Shown here: positions 11,515-21,022 of the stretch, in pieces
Numbering within the stretch: the stretch's first letter is position 1
Layout: each line of letters begins with the position of its first letter
Made by a program: the position numbers and the translations under genes
Notes under the pieces: generated by a model
Database searches by the model: none
What the model was told of the DNA's origin: nothing
The model's input: only the letters and a program-made list of their open reading frames with translations
Assembly (NCBI RefSeq): GCF_003815035.1
Contig: NZ_RKRK01000002.1
Location: 900,811-964,810 of the forward strand
Length of the DNA: 64,000 bases
Origin: Abyssicoccus albus
GTDB taxonomy: Bacteria; Bacillota; Bacilli; Staphylococcales; Abyssicoccaceae
Direction: 5' to 3'

Positions 11515-11738
11515 CCGTATTCAGAGTATTTCCGTTTTACTCTGAATACCAGGCTAGTTTCAACTCTTTTTCCATCCGTATTCAGAGTATTTGCGTTTTA
11601 CTCTGAATACCAGACTAGTTTCAACTCTTTTTCCACCCCGTATTCAGAGTACTTGCGTTTTACTCTGAATACCAGACGATTTCCGACACTTTTCCACCCG
11701 TATTCAGAGTAATTACAATTTACTCTGATTACAGAAAA
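11515..11738. repeat. Family A hairpin repeat array (four units) between convergent genes
   Basis: Hairpins start at 11517, 11578, 11640 and 11700 (spacings 61, 62, 60). Each has GTATTCAGAGTA, a 9-nt loop (TTTCCGTTT, TTTGCGTTT, CTTGCGTTT, ATTACAATT) and TACTCTGAATAC; the last right arm is TACTCTGATTAC. Units are separated by about 28 bases of a shared spacer (aggctagtttcaactctttt and variants). This fills most of the 362-bp gap between def and the convergent HAD gene; the other visible structure there is a def-side hairpin (AAATAGCGATAAAATTTGA with its complement, about 11446-11492) that looks like a terminator. No ORF here is a gene. Confidence 0.9.
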
Positions 11739-11781
11739 ATCGTCGGAGTGAGTAAAGATATTAATAACGATTCAATCAATA

Positions 11782-12762
11782 TTATAACTTTGTATATTGA
11801 ATTTTAGCTTCTAGCAAATATTGAATCATCTCTTCGAAATATTGGTCATCAATTTCGACAACATCTATTTTATCATTTTGTGCGTTATACAATTTAAAAA
11901 AACGTTCATCATGAATTTCAATGAATTTTACATGGTGTGATTTAATCTCTTGAATGTACTCATAGGTCTGTTGACTATATTTAGACATCATTAATAAATC
12001 TAGATCACGGACCGCATATGTAATCCCTTCGTCATCTACTGATTTCGTCACATAATCACTACATGCTTTAACCTCATCTAATGCATTGCCCATCGCAACA
12101 CCTAATCCAACATTTGACAACATCTCTATATCATTCGGTCCATCTCCGAAGGCAATGACTTCATCTGTTGTGATCCCTAAATAGTCACATGCCGCTTTGA
12201 TACCTTCAAATTTCGAACCTTCTTTCGGAACGATATCACGGCTCACTTCATGCCAACGGTATTGTTTAACTTCAGTGAGTACATCATCATATAAATGATC
12301 CTCCTCAGCACGGTGGAACAATAACGCTTGATATATATCATGTGATTCATAAAACGATTCATCTTCTTCTGGTAATGTAATCTTTAACGTCGACAGACTA
12401 TCTATAACATAATCGTGAAGAGAAGTTGTCTTATAAGTTTCATCTGAGAAAAATACCATTGGATGTCCGTGTTCAATCGAGCGCGCTCTAATAGCTTCTA
12501 GAGCATCATGTGGAACAGGTACTTTACGAATATATTGACCATCAATTTTTACAAGCTGACCATTTAAACAAATAAATGAATCAATCCCCAATCGCTCTAA
12601 TAAAGGTTCAATAAAAAACGGTGCGCGTCCTGTTGCAATGACCACTTTATAACCTGCATGTTGTAATTGTTTAATCGTTGCAATTGTTGCTTCTGATGCA
12701 ACTTTTTCTTCATTATATATCGTTCCATCGACATCTAAACAAATCATTTTATATCTCAACAC
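11782..12762 (-). CDS. Cof-type HAD superfamily hydrolase
   Basis: 326 residues. HAD motif I is DVDGTIYN with the nucleophile Asp, motif II is ATGR, and motif III/IV is GDGPNDIEML after a Lys (EGSKFEG). The C2 cap is of the Cof/YidA type. The C-terminus runs about 50 residues past the usual 270 of Cof proteins (from about residue 275) as an acidic helical extension that I do not recognise. Likely a phosphatase on sugar phosphates, flavin or other small phosphorylated metabolites; substrate unknown. Translation probably starts at GTG or TTG (12762/12759), which have GGAGG upstream. Confidence 0.85.
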   Translation of the reverse strand: MLRYKMICLDVDGTIYNEEKVASEATIATIKQLQHAGYKVVIATGRAPFFIEPLLERLGIDSFICLNGQLVKIDGQYIRKVPVPHDALEAIRARSIEHGHPMVFFSDETYKTTSLHDYVIDSLSTLKITLPEEDESFYESHDIYQALLFHRAEEDHLYDDVLTEVKQYRWHEVSRDIVPKEGSKFEGIKAACDYLGITTDEVIAFGDGPNDIEMLSNVGLGVAMGNALDEVKACSDYVTKSVDDEGITYAVRDLDLLMMSKYSQQTYEYIQEIKSHHVKFIEIHDERFFKLYNAQNDKIDVVEIDDQYFEEMIQYLLEAKIQYTKL

Positions 12763-12799
12763 GATTCCTCCATTAATAAATATAACTACTTTATTTATT

Positions 12800-12980
12800 T
12801 AAGTTTATCATGTAAAATGATATTAAGAAATGATAGAGGTGCCATCGTTAGAAATGGCTGACTAAAATAATTAACAATAATTATTTGCCCTTATTTAAGA
12901 GGGCATTATTTATTTATCATCAAAATAAATCAATAAATTAACAATAAATTATATATAAAATTTGGAGGAACAAAATTATT
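12800..12980 (+). promoter_or_regulatory. Structured leader of rpoY-rnjA with a terminator-like hairpin
   Basis: Three hairpins follow one another: GCCAT/ATGGC (12841-12858), AAATAATT/AATTATTT (12865-12886) and TGCCCT/AGGGCA (12886-12905). The last is followed by TTATTTATTTATC, a weak U-rich tract about 75 bases before the rpoY start. This could be an attenuator or an RNase J processing site. A short AGAGGTGC motif (about 12835) precedes the first hairpin. Confidence 0.4.
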
Positions 12981-13193
12981 ATGGCAATTTTTAAAGTATA
13001 TTATCAAGACCATAACCAACGTATGGTTATTCGTGAAGCAACTAAAGCAAAGTATTTCGAAGCAGAAACAATTGAACAAGTGCGTAAGTCTCTAGCAGGA
13101 CAAGATATTAATATCGAACATGTGGAAGAACTAACAGAAGCTCATTTACAATATGAACAAGCTTCAGATGATTTCAAGGTGGAAAAGATATAA
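12981..13193 (+). CDS. rpoY: RNA polymerase epsilon subunit
   Basis: 70 residues, full length for RpoY (formerly YkzG/DUF1447). It opens [20 protein letters not shown], matching the family, and has a GGAGG ribosome binding site. It is a small RNA polymerase-associated protein of Firmicutes. The stop overlaps the rnjA start (TAATG), the usual pairing of these genes, so expression of the two is coupled. Confidence 0.95.
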   Translation: MAIFKVYYQDHNQRMVIREATKAKYFEAETIEQVRKSLAGQDINIEHVEELTEAHLQYEQASDDFKVEKI

Positions 13194-14875
13194 TGGAACC
13201 TTTAAAATCAAATGAAGTTGGGGTTGTCGCCCTTGGTGGTTTAGGTGAGATTGGTAAAAATACCTACGCCGTCGAATATAAAGACGATATTATTTTAATC
13301 GATGCTGGGATAAAATTTCCAGACGATGACCTGCTAGGAATTGACTATGTCATTCCAGATTATACTTACTATGTTCAAAATCAAGATAGAATACGAGGTT
13401 TGATCGTGACGCATGGTCACGAAGACCACATTGGTGGTATCCCGTTCTTACTCAAGCAAATTGAAGTGCCGATTTATTCAGGACCACTTGCACTTGGGTT
13501 AATTCGCAACAAATTGGAAGAGCATAAATTACTATCAAGAACGACTTTAAATCCAATTGAAGAAGATACAGTATTGACCCTTGGCAACTTGAAAGTATCA
13601 TTTTATTTAACGACTCACTCTATACCTGAAGCGTATGGGGTCGTAGTCCATACACCCGAAGGAAATATTGTCCATACAGGTGATTTCAAGTTCGACTTCA
13701 CACCGGTTGGTGAACCGGCAAACTTAGCACGTATGGCAAAACTCGGTGAAGAAGGCGTATTATGCTTACTCAGTGATTCAACGAATTCAGAAGTGCCAAA
13801 CTTTACGATGAGTGAGAAACAAGTCGGTGAAAACGTTGAACAAATCTTCAGACAATGTAAAGGACGTATTATATTCGCGACATTTGCTTCGAATATTTTC
13901 AGAGTTCAACAAGCAGTTGAAGCTGCAGTTAAATTCAACCGTAAGATTTTGGTGTTCGGTCGCAGTATGGAAAACAACATTCGAATTGGAACAGAACTAG
14001 GCTATATTAAAGCACCACCAGAGACATTCATTGAAACAAAGCATATGAATCACTACCCTAAGCATGAAGTCATGATTTTATGTACTGGTTCACAAGGTGA
14101 GCCGATGGCTGCACTATCAAGAATTGCGAATGGTACACATCGTCAAATCTCGATCATTCCAGACGACACGGTCGTATTCTCATCATCACCTATTCCAGGG
14201 AATACATTAAGTGTGAATCGTACGATTAATGCACTCTATAAAGCTGGTGCAGAAGTCATTCACGGTAAATTATCAAATATCCATACATCAGGACACGGCT
14301 CTCAACAAGAGCAAAAATTAATGCTTCGTTTGATGAAGCCGAAATATTTCATGCCGATTCACGGTGAATATCGTATGCTAGATTTGCATAGACAACTGGC
14401 AGTCAATACCGGTATTCCAGATGACAATATCTTTGTATTAGATAATGGTCGCATGCTTGCTTTAACAAAAGATTCAGCACGAGAAGCACAACCAATCAAA
14501 GCTGGTGTTATTCTCGTAGATGGTCATGGTATTGGAGATATTGGCAATGTGGTTATTAATGATCGTAAAATGCTCAGTGAAGAAGGTTTAGTCATCGTTG
14601 TCATTAGTGTTGATTTCAACACGAACACATTAATGTCAGGACCAGATATTATTTCACGAGGTTTCGTCTATATGCGTGAAAGCGGTAAGATGATTTACGA
14701 AGCTGAACGTATGTTGACGAAAACATTACACAAAAAACTTTCGAAAAGTGAACACGTCGAATGGCACCACTTAAAATCAACAATTATTGATTCATTAAGT
14801 CCATTCTTACACGATCGTACGCATCGAAATCCGATGATTTTACCTATTATTATGGATGTTAATGAGAATAAATAA
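13193..14875 (+). CDS. rnjA: Ribonuclease J1
   Basis: 560 residues. Metallo-beta-lactamase core with the zinc motif HGHEDH (74-79), further ligands in HTGDFKFD and SDST, the beta-CASP region ([14 protein letters not shown], then IHGEYRM) and the C-terminal domain ([15 protein letters not shown]). A 5'-3' exo- and endoribonuclease central to mRNA turnover and rRNA maturation. Translation is coupled to rpoY by a one-base overlap. It ends in a strong hairpin shared with convergent ktrC. All catalytic residues are present. Confidence 0.97.
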   Translation: MEPLKSNEVGVVALGGLGEIGKNTYAVEYKDDIILIDAGIKFPDDDLLGIDYVIPDYTYYVQNQDRIRGLIVTHGHEDHIGGIPFLLKQIEVPIYSGPLALGLIRNKLEEHKLLSRTTLNPIEEDTVLTLGNLKVSFYLTTHSIPEAYGVVVHTPEGNIVHTGDFKFDFTPVGEPANLARMAKLGEEGVLCLLSDSTNSEVPNFTMSEKQVGENVEQIFRQCKGRIIFATFASNIFRVQQAVEAAVKFNRKILVFGRSMENNIRIGTELGYIKAPPETFIETKHMNHYPKHEVMILCTGSQGEPMAALSRIANGTHRQISIIPDDTVVFSSSPIPGNTLSVNRTINALYKAGAEVIHGKLSNIHTSGHGSQQEQKLMLRLMKPKYFMPIHGEYRMLDLHRQLAVNTGIPDDNIFVLDNGRMLALTKDSAREAQPIKAGVILVDGHGIGDIGNVVINDRKMLSEEGLVIVVISVDFNTNTLMSGPDIISRGFVYMRESGKMIYEAERMLTKTLHKKLSKSEHVEWHHLKSTIIDSLSPFLHDRTHRNPMILPIIMDVNENK

Positions 14876-14885
14876 TTTAATAGAA

Positions 14886-14925
14886 AACTGCGGATTATAA
14901 CCAAGTTATAATCCGCAGTTTTTTT
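14886..14925. terminator. Bidirectional terminator between rnjA and ktrC
   Basis: AACTGCGGATTATAAC (14886-14901) pairs perfectly with GTTATAATCCGCAGTT (14905-14920), followed by a T run on the plus strand. AAAA upstream also gives a short U-tract for the convergent ktrC transcript. Confidence 0.9.
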
Positions 14926-14933
14926 ATAAAGAT

Positions 14934-15596
14934 TTAATCTTCTCGAATGACTTTCTCGAATCGGTTTAAGTCTTTGTCTTTACCAATCATAATTAAAATA
15001 TCCCCCGCCAAAATCTCCTCATTTGGATCAGGTGCTACAATAATATCTTCACTCCGTTTAATTGCGATAATATTCAGTGCATATTTGGCACGGATATTTA
15101 ACTCTATCAATGTTTTATTCAATAAGAATCCACTCGACCTCATCTCAACGAGTGAAAATTCATCACTTAATTCTAAATAATCTAATACACTAGATGACAT
15201 GATATTATGCGCAATTCTCCTGCCCATATCTCGCTCTGGATGTACAACATAGTCTGCCCCTATTTTCTCGAGCACGATTGCATGATAATCACTTTGTGCT
15301 TTAACAGTCACTTGTTTACATCCAAGTTCTTTTAAGATGATTGTTGTTAGAATACTCGATTGAATATTATCACCGATCGATACGATCACATGATCAAAAT
15401 TTCTGACTCCAATACTCTTCAAGGCATTCTCATCGGTAGTATCTGCGATCACAACTTCATTTGCGATTTCTTTATATTCATTAACCCGTTGTTCATCTAA
15501 GTCAATCGCTAACACGTCAGCGTCTAAATCTTTTAATTCTTTCACAATACTTCCACCGAAACGACCTAGACCAATCACGACAAACTCTTTTTGCAT
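14934..15596 (-). CDS. ktrC: Ktr potassium uptake gating protein (TrkA family)
   Basis: 220 residues. N-terminal RCK Rossmann domain with GLGRFGGS (8-15) and an acidic residue after the second strand (AIDLD); C-terminal RCK_C domain (about 135-220). It binds ATP/ADP and, in staphylococci, cyclic di-AMP through RCK_C, gating a KtrB/KtrD channel that is not in this window. The locus is called ktrC or ktrA in different S. aureus papers. It follows cydB by 12 bases, so it is probably co-transcribed with cydAB, linking potassium uptake to respiration genes by position. Confidence 0.92.
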   Translation of the reverse strand: MQKEFVVIGLGRFGGSIVKELKDLDADVLAIDLDEQRVNEYKEIANEVVIADTTDENALKSIGVRNFDHVIVSIGDNIQSSILTTIILKELGCKQVTVKAQSDYHAIVLEKIGADYVVHPERDMGRRIAHNIMSSSVLDYLELSDEFSLVEMRSSGFLLNKTLIELNIRAKYALNIIAIKRSEDIIVAPDPNEEILAGDILIMIGKDKDLNRFEKVIRED

Positions 15597-15608
15597 AATA
15601 TAGCCTCC

Positions 15609-16637
15609 CTACTTCATCCCTTTAACATAAGCTTTGTTAAAGACAAATAATTTAAGCAACAGTAATAATGAAGGTACAAGCAACAATAATCCAAGAATAA
15701 ATGCAATTGTTAAGCTCAATGCCATCGATGGATTAACAACTGATTCGTTGACGTTAATATATGGATATAATATATACGGCATCTTACTCATACCATAACC
15801 AAACCATGCAAAGCTAAATTGTAAAAAAACACAAATGAATGCTATGGTGTGGGCTTTTTTAAAATAATACAACAATGTTGCGAAAATAAACAAGATGAAG
15901 CTAGCTATAAATAACCATAGCTGATTATTTACGGCATTCATAAAGTGTTCATGATTATGTTCTCTCAAACTTATGAAAACAAATAAGCAGGTGAAGATCA
16001 TTGGGCCTGCCCACATTAAAAACCAACGGCGTAAGATCGAATAGCCTATCGTTTCATTAGCAATGTGTGCATATGTCGTTAAAAATGCACTTGAAATATA
16101 GAGTACTGATATAATTGCTAATAGCACAACACTCCACGCATACGGACTTAAGATTAACGATTGCCAATCAAGATAATGACCGTTAGCACCTTCAACGATA
16201 TAATTCCCTTCAGATATAACTAGCGCGACTGATAATGAAGCCGGGATAAATAATCCACTTAAACCGTACAATATCGTCCAACTTAACTTGGAATCAATAC
16301 CGTAGTTCTCGAACGCATAAAATGCGCCACGAATGCTTAATATAATCAAACTAATACTTGCAGGAATTAACAACGTAGACCCATAGTAATAAGCTGTCTC
16401 TGGGAAAAAGCCTACGATCCCGACGAAGAAGAAGACGAAGAATACATTCGTCACTTCCCATACTGGATTCAAATACCTAGCGATGAGCTGGTTTAAATCT
16501 TTTGTTCGTCCTGTAATTCGACCATATAATGCAAAAAATCCAGCACCCCAATCTATACTTCCTACAATGACATAACCGAGTAAGAAGGTCCACAATACAA
16601 TGATCCCAATCGTTTGATATTCAAGACCAAATATCAT
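15609..16637 (-). CDS. cydB: Cytochrome bd menaquinol oxidase subunit II
   Basis: 342 residues with about eight to nine membrane segments. Opens with LWTFLLGYVIVGSIDWGAG, the usual CydB N-terminus, followed by a region with conserved Asp/Trp around NPVWEVTNVF. It is the structural partner of CydA in the high-affinity terminal oxidase. It starts two bases after the cydA stop. Confidence 0.95.
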   Translation of the reverse strand: MIFGLEYQTIGIIVLWTFLLGYVIVGSIDWGAGFFALYGRITGRTKDLNQLIARYLNPVWEVTNVFFVFFFVGIVGFFPETAYYYGSTLLIPASISLIILSIRGAFYAFENYGIDSKLSWTILYGLSGLFIPASLSVALVISEGNYIVEGANGHYLDWQSLILSPYAWSVVLLAIISVLYISSAFLTTYAHIANETIGYSILRRWFLMWAGPMIFTCLFVFISLREHNHEHFMNAVNNQLWLFIASFILFIFATLLYYFKKAHTIAFICVFLQFSFAWFGYGMSKMPYILYPYINVNESVVNPSMALSLTIAFILGLLLLVPSLLLLLKLFVFNKAYVKGMK

Positions 16638-16639
16638 CG

Positions 16640-18004
16640 TTAATACCCTCCTTTCTGATCATTCAATAGCGTATGATCATCGAGTTCATCCATCTGTGCT
16701 TTAGCACTTTTATCTTTAAACATACGAGTTAATACATACACACTACTTACACCGAGAATGATATAGAGTAATAAGAAGCCACCGAATGTCAAGATTAATC
16801 CAGGTGCATCAGTTGCCGCTTCACTGACCTTCAAATAACCACGTAAAATCCATGGTTGACGGCCCATTTCAGCTAAGAACCAACCAGCTTCAATCGCAAG
16901 CATCGCAAAAGGTCCAGTCAGCACGACCAGTGATAATAATAATTTATTATGAATCCATTTCGGTTTAAATTTCCATATCAACATAAAGGCTACTGCTATA
17001 GCCAAACAATACATTCCAAAGAACACCATAAAGTCAAAGAAATAGTGAATGATGAGTGGCGGTTGTTCATCTTTAGGAATATCATTTAATCCAGTAACTT
17101 CTGTATCAAACGAATTACCTGCTAGAAAACTTAATACACCTGGAATTTTCAAAGCACCTTTCACTTCTTGAGTGTCTTCATCTAACATCCCGAAAAGCAC
17201 AAGATCTGCTTGTGACTCTGTTTCAAAGTGCCATTCCATTGCGGCAAGCTTTTCAGGTTGATGCTCATGCAAGAACTTCGCACTGAGGTCACCTGCAAAC
17301 ATCGCAATAACAGAGAAAATAATCCCTGTAATGAGTGCAACTTTCAAACCTTTCTTGTGATAAGTGCGGTCTTCGGTGAACTTATTTCGAATGAGTTTGA
17401 ATGCTGCAATAGATGCCACGATAAATGCCACTGTCATATACGCTGTAAATACGACATGTAATACTCTTACTGGTACGCTTGGATTAAACATCGCTTCAAG
17501 CGGTTGAACATTAACAAGTTTACCCCCTTCAACGTCAAATCCTTGGGGCGTATTCATAAATGAATTGACGGTCGTAATAAAGACCGCAGAAAGCGTTGAA
17601 CCAAGTACAATCGGAATATTGAGTAGCCAATGTGTCCATAAATTCTTGAAACGATCAAAACTATATAAATAAATACTTAAAAAAATTGCTTCAAAGAAAA
17701 ATGCGAAGGTTTCCATAAATAACGGCAACGCAATCACATGACCGCCCATTTCCATGAACGTAGGGTATAATAATGAAAGCTGTAAGCCGATAATTGTCCC
17801 GGTTACAACACCAACCGCAACAGTTACTGTATAGCCTTTAGAGATTCTTCTAGTCATCGCTAAGTAATGCTTATCTTTATTTTTTATCCCTAGAAATTCA
17901 GTGATCATAATAATGATTGGTACACCAACACCAACCGTTGCAAATATAATGTGAAATGCTAACGTCATTGCAGCGAGCATTCGAGCAATAATGACTTGAT
18001 CCAT
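16640..18004 (-). CDS. cydA: Cytochrome bd menaquinol oxidase subunit I
   Basis: 454 residues from the ATG at 18004, which has GAAGGG nine bases upstream; longer frames lack a site. The start MDQVIIARMLAAMTLAFHII places heme ligand His18. A conserved GRQPW motif in GWFLAEMGRQPWILRGY and a short Q-loop typical of Gram-positive bd oxidases are present. It oxidises menaquinol and reduces oxygen at low tension. First gene of cydAB-ktrC, divergent from the glutaredoxin-like gene. I saw no clear Rex palindrome upstream. Confidence 0.96.
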   Translation of the reverse strand: MDQVIIARMLAAMTLAFHIIFATVGVGVPIIIMITEFLGIKNKDKHYLAMTRRISKGYTVTVAVGVVTGTIIGLQLSLLYPTFMEMGGHVIALPLFMETFAFFFEAIFLSIYLYSFDRFKNLWTHWLLNIPIVLGSTLSAVFITTVNSFMNTPQGFDVEGGKLVNVQPLEAMFNPSVPVRVLHVVFTAYMTVAFIVASIAAFKLIRNKFTEDRTYHKKGLKVALITGIIFSVIAMFAGDLSAKFLHEHQPEKLAAMEWHFETESQADLVLFGMLDEDTQEVKGALKIPGVLSFLAGNSFDTEVTGLNDIPKDEQPPLIIHYFFDFMVFFGMYCLAIAVAFMLIWKFKPKWIHNKLLLSLVVLTGPFAMLAIEAGWFLAEMGRQPWILRGYLKVSEAATDAPGLILTFGGFLLLYIILGVSSVYVLTRMFKDKSAKAQMDELDDHTLLNDQKGGY

Positions 18005-18041
18005 ATTGAACATCCCTTCATTTTCATGTATTATGGTTATC

Positions 18042-18070
18042 ATTATATCAGTCATATTCATAAATGACGA
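18042..18070 (-). promoter_or_regulatory. Promoter of cydAB-ktrC (extended -10)
   Basis: On the minus strand TATAAT (18042-18047) with TG at the extended position, 17 bp from a weak -35 TCGTCA (18065-18070). Position and consensus fit the cydA transcript. Confidence 0.5.
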
Positions 18071-18120
18071 ACATAACATATGACACTATCATGACATTAT
18101 ATTTATAAGGAGTAATTATT

Positions 18121-18372
18121 ATGATTTACATTTATACACAAGACCAATGTCCACCATGCCAATTCGTTAAACAATATTTCAAAGACCATCAAATCCAGTT
18201 TGAAGAGCGTAACATCACACATCATAACGAGTACAAGAAAGAATTAATTATTAAATATGATGCAATGAGTACACCATTCATCTTAATCGACGATGAAAAA
18301 ATATATCACGTTGACTTCGACAAAATAGAAAGCGTGCTAAAAGATAAAAAATATTTATCTTCATCATCCTAA
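18121..18372 (+). CDS. Glutaredoxin/NrdH-like redox protein
   Basis: 83 residues with a single thioredoxin fold. The redox motif CPPC (14-17) follows strand one (IYIYTQD), and the cis-proline loop is STPFI near residue 61. A GGAG ribosome binding site lies eight bases upstream. It is probably reduced by thioredoxin reductase or bacillithiol; its partner is unknown. CPPC instead of CPYC is an unusual pair for a glutaredoxin and would shift the redox potential. A similar gene beside cydA is known in staphylococci. The Ser-rich end (SSSS) is unremarkable. Confidence 0.85.
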   Translation: MIYIYTQDQCPPCQFVKQYFKDHQIQFEERNITHHNEYKKELIIKYDAMSTPFILIDDEKIYHVDFDKIESVLKDKKYLSSSS

Positions 18373-18382
18373 AATTAGCTCT

Positions 18383-18425
18383 AAAAAAAGTCGCTATACT
18401 TAATATAAAGTATAGCGACTTTTTT
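18383..18425. terminator. Bidirectional terminator between glutaredoxin-like gene and ptsI
   Basis: AAAAAGTCGCTATACTT (18385-18401) pairs perfectly with AAGTATAGCGACTTTTT (18408-18425 region) around AATATA. A run and T run on the two sides give U-tracts in both directions. Confidence 0.92.
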
Positions 18426-18459
18426 ATCTTTTATGTCATGATGAATGAATTCTTAATAA

Positions 18460-20175
18460 TTATTTTACATAAGCGTTCACAAGATCTAATACTTCTTCAC
18501 TTGTAGAACATTGTAATGCTTCGTCAGATAATTTCTTCATTTCATCTGTCGTGAGCGATTTCATTTGTCTTCTTGCTTTCAAAATGCTCGTCGCACTCAT
18601 AGAGAATTCGTCTAACCCTAGTCCAAGCAATAATGGGATGGCTCTTGAATCTCCAGCCATCTCTCCACACATACCTGTCCAAATATCTGCTTCATGAGAA
18701 GCATCGATGACATTTTTGATTAAATGTAACAATGATGGATTAAATGGTTGATATAAATACGATACATGCTCACTCATACGGTCAGCAGCAAATGTATATT
18801 GAATTAAGTCATTCGTTCCGATACTAAAGAAATCTACTTCTTTAGCAAATTGCTTAGCAATCATCGCAGTTGCTGGAATTTCTACCATAATCCCAACTTC
18901 GATGTCATCACTCACGTCATGACCTTCTGATTTAAGTTTCTCTTTTTCATCAAGTAAAATTGACTTCGCTTGTCTAAATTCATCAATTGTCGCAACCATT
19001 GGAAACATAATTTTCAATGTTCCATAAGTTGATGCACGAAGCAATGCTCTCAATTGTGGTCTGAAAATATCTTCACGATCTAAACAAAGACGAATTGCAC
19101 GATAACCTAAAAATGGATTCAATTCTTCCGGCATATCTAAATAACTTAATTCTTTATCTCCACCGATATCTAATGTTCTAACAACAACTGGCTTACCGTC
19201 CATTGCTTCAAGCACTGTCTTATAAGACTCAAATTGCTCATCTTCTGTTGGCATATTGTCTCGGCCCATATATAGGAATTCAGTACGGAATAATCCTACA
19301 CCTTCACCACCGTTTTCAATCACGCTATCAACGTCTTTCGGTGTTCCAATATTCGCTGCTAGTTCAACATGATGTCCATCTTTTGTTTCTGTTTTTTCCT
19401 CGACAAATTGTTTTAACTCTTCTTTATCTTGTTCAACTTGACGTGCGCGCTCAGTGTATTCGCTAATCTCTTCTTCAGTTGGATCAACGATAACAACACC
19501 AGCTTCACCATCAATGATCAAAATATCTCCATTATTCACTTCATCGATGATTGATTTCGTTCCGACTACAGCTGGAATTTCTAATGAACGTGCCATAATT
19601 GCTGAGTGTGATGTACGACCACCGATATTTGTGACAAAGCCTTTAACGAATTGTTTGTTTAATTGTGCCGTGTCAGATGGTGTTAAATCATGCGCAACGA
19701 CGATCACTTCGTGATCAATTGTCGCTGGGCTGGGCAATTCAACACCAAGTAAATTTGCTTTAATTCGTTTTGAAACATCACGAATATCAGCAGCACGTTC
19801 TTTCATATATTCATTATCCATTGATTCGAAGATTTGAATGAATTCATTCGCTTTATCTTCTAATGCTGATTCTGCATTGACAGACTTTTGTTCGATGGCC
19901 TCTTTAATCGGGTGAATTAATTCAGGATCATCCAACACAAGTAAATGCGCATCAAAAATAGCCGCATGTTCAGCACCTAATGCTTCTTCAGCAGTATTAC
20001 GAATTTTAGTCAGTTGTACTTTTGATTCGTGCATCGCATTGTCAAAGCGAGTAATTTCCTGTTGTGGATTATCGATTGTTTTCTTGTCAATATTTAAGTT
20101 AGGTTCTACAAATAAATAACAAGGAGCGATAGAAATTCCATCACTCGCTTGTATCCCTTGAATTATTTTACTCAT
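18460..20175 (-). CDS. ptsI: Phosphoenolpyruvate-protein phosphotransferase (PTS enzyme I)
   Basis: 571 residues. The phosphorylated His190 is in [13 protein letters not shown]. The PEP-binding domain shows [23 protein letters not shown] and the C-terminal GMCGEMAG with the catalytic Cys. It transfers phosphate from PEP to HPr, starting all PTS sugar uptake. Its ATG overlaps the ptsH stop (TAATG), giving coupled translation. Confidence 0.97.
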   Translation of the reverse strand: MSKIIQGIQASDGISIAPCYLFVEPNLNIDKKTIDNPQQEITRFDNAMHESKVQLTKIRNTAEEALGAEHAAIFDAHLLVLDDPELIHPIKEAIEQKSVNAESALEDKANEFIQIFESMDNEYMKERAADIRDVSKRIKANLLGVELPSPATIDHEVIVVAHDLTPSDTAQLNKQFVKGFVTNIGGRTSHSAIMARSLEIPAVVGTKSIIDEVNNGDILIIDGEAGVVIVDPTEEEISEYTERARQVEQDKEELKQFVEEKTETKDGHHVELAANIGTPKDVDSVIENGGEGVGLFRTEFLYMGRDNMPTEDEQFESYKTVLEAMDGKPVVVRTLDIGGDKELSYLDMPEELNPFLGYRAIRLCLDREDIFRPQLRALLRASTYGTLKIMFPMVATIDEFRQAKSILLDEKEKLKSEGHDVSDDIEVGIMVEIPATAMIAKQFAKEVDFFSIGTNDLIQYTFAADRMSEHVSYLYQPFNPSLLHLIKNVIDASHEADIWTGMCGEMAGDSRAIPLLLGLGLDEFSMSATSILKARRQMKSLTTDEMKKLSDEALQCSTSEEVLDLVNAYVK

Positions 20176-20441
20176 TAGTCTGTCAATCCTTGTTCTTTCA
20201 ATGTTGACGCAATCACTTCGATTGCTTCTTTCTCATCATCGCCTTCAGCAATAATTGTAATATCTTGATTTTGACCAACGCCTAAACTCATAACACCCAT
20301 AATTGATTTTAAGTTCACTTTCTTTTCGTTATGCTCTAATTGAATGTCAGAGTCAAATTTTGATGCTGCTTGCACTAATAATGTTGCTGGGCGTGCATGA
20401 ATCCCTGTTTCGTCAGTAATTGTAAATGTTTGTTGTTCCAT
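20175..20441 (-). CDS. ptsH: Phosphocarrier protein HPr
   Basis: 88 residues from the ATG at 20441; earlier in-frame codons are too near the AGGAG site. His15 in GIHARPA is the PTS phosphorylation site and Ser46 in [10 protein letters not shown] is the HPr kinase site, so the protein can act both in sugar uptake and as CcpA corepressor. First gene of ptsHI. Confidence 0.97.
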   Translation of the reverse strand: MEQQTFTITDETGIHARPATLLVQAASKFDSDIQLEHNEKKVNLKSIMGVMSLGVGQNQDITIIAEGDDEKEAIEVIASTLKEQGLTD

Positions 20442-20475
20442 AATGATCATTCTCCTTTAGTATATATATACAAGT

Positions 20476-20505
20476 ATTTTATCACAATTTTTAACATGAA
20501 TTCAA
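20476..20505 (-). promoter_or_regulatory. Promoter of ptsHI
   Basis: On the minus strand TTGAAT (20500-20505), 18 bp, then TAAAAT (20476-20481), about 30 bases before the ribosome binding site. Confidence 0.5.
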
Positions 20506-20506
20506 T

Positions 20507-20968
20507 TTATGAGATTAATCGCCTTGAAACGTTCACACATTTCTCGATATGATCTTCACCCATTTTCTTCATCATGTAATAACTAATTCCACCTGCAACC
20601 GCTTGTCCGATGAATGGAATATACTTCGACTGTTTGGCAACTTGTTTCTTAGCAGTTGATCTGAAAAATATACCGATAATCGTTTTAGTAACTCTCCGCC
20701 CTATAAATTCACTACCAGCACTTGTTGCCATAATTAACACTTTCTTTTTTAATGAATCTGGTAACTTTTGGACATCTTTATGACTTAATCCGAACAGTTC
20801 ATTAATATCATTGACGATATCAGACATCAATTTCATATCTGTTGTTACATCAAGCCCTGGAATCGGGACGATTGCTGCAACCGATGAATACATCGATTTA
20901 CGCTTTATTAGTTTCAACGCTTCTGCTTTACGCGCTTGAATTTCTGCTTCTGTTGTTGGTCTATTCAT
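20507..20968 (-). CDS. Small membrane protein, DUF697-like
   Basis: 153 residues from the ATG at 20968 with an AAGGTG ribosome binding site. N-terminal basic helix (about 10-25), then AAIVPIPGLDVTTDMKLMSDIV, a Pro/Gly-rich hydrophobic hairpin typical of DUF697-type GTPase-associated membrane domains, and a second hydrophobic stretch YIPFIGQAVAGGISYYMMKKMG near residue 120. Function unknown; in other bacteria such domains sit at the end of Era-like GTPases, but no GTPase is fused here. It lies between rlmI and ptsH on the same strand. The family call is tentative. Confidence 0.6.
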   Translation of the reverse strand: MNRPTTEAEIQARKAEALKLIKRKSMYSSVAAIVPIPGLDVTTDMKLMSDIVNDINELFGLSHKDVQKLPDSLKKKVLIMATSAGSEFIGRRVTKTIIGIFFRSTAKKQVAKQSKYIPFIGQAVAGGISYYMMKKMGEDHIEKCVNVSRRLIS

Positions 20969-21022
20969 AGTAATCACCTTTTTTGAAATATTATTGTGTT
21001 CAGTGATATATGCCCGATTTTT

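Noticed and set aside
11503-11712. Open frame of repeated FRFTLNTR-like peptide
   Set aside because: It is the family A repeat read through; no start signal and no codon bias.
12829-12905. Lysine riboswitch suggested by AGAGGTGC
   Set aside because: The region is far too short for the L-box, and the other conserved elements are missing; rpoY-rnjA has no link to lysine.
18005-18120. Rex operator in the cydA promoter
   Set aside because: No TTGTGA-N6-TCACAA palindrome could be found there by eye.
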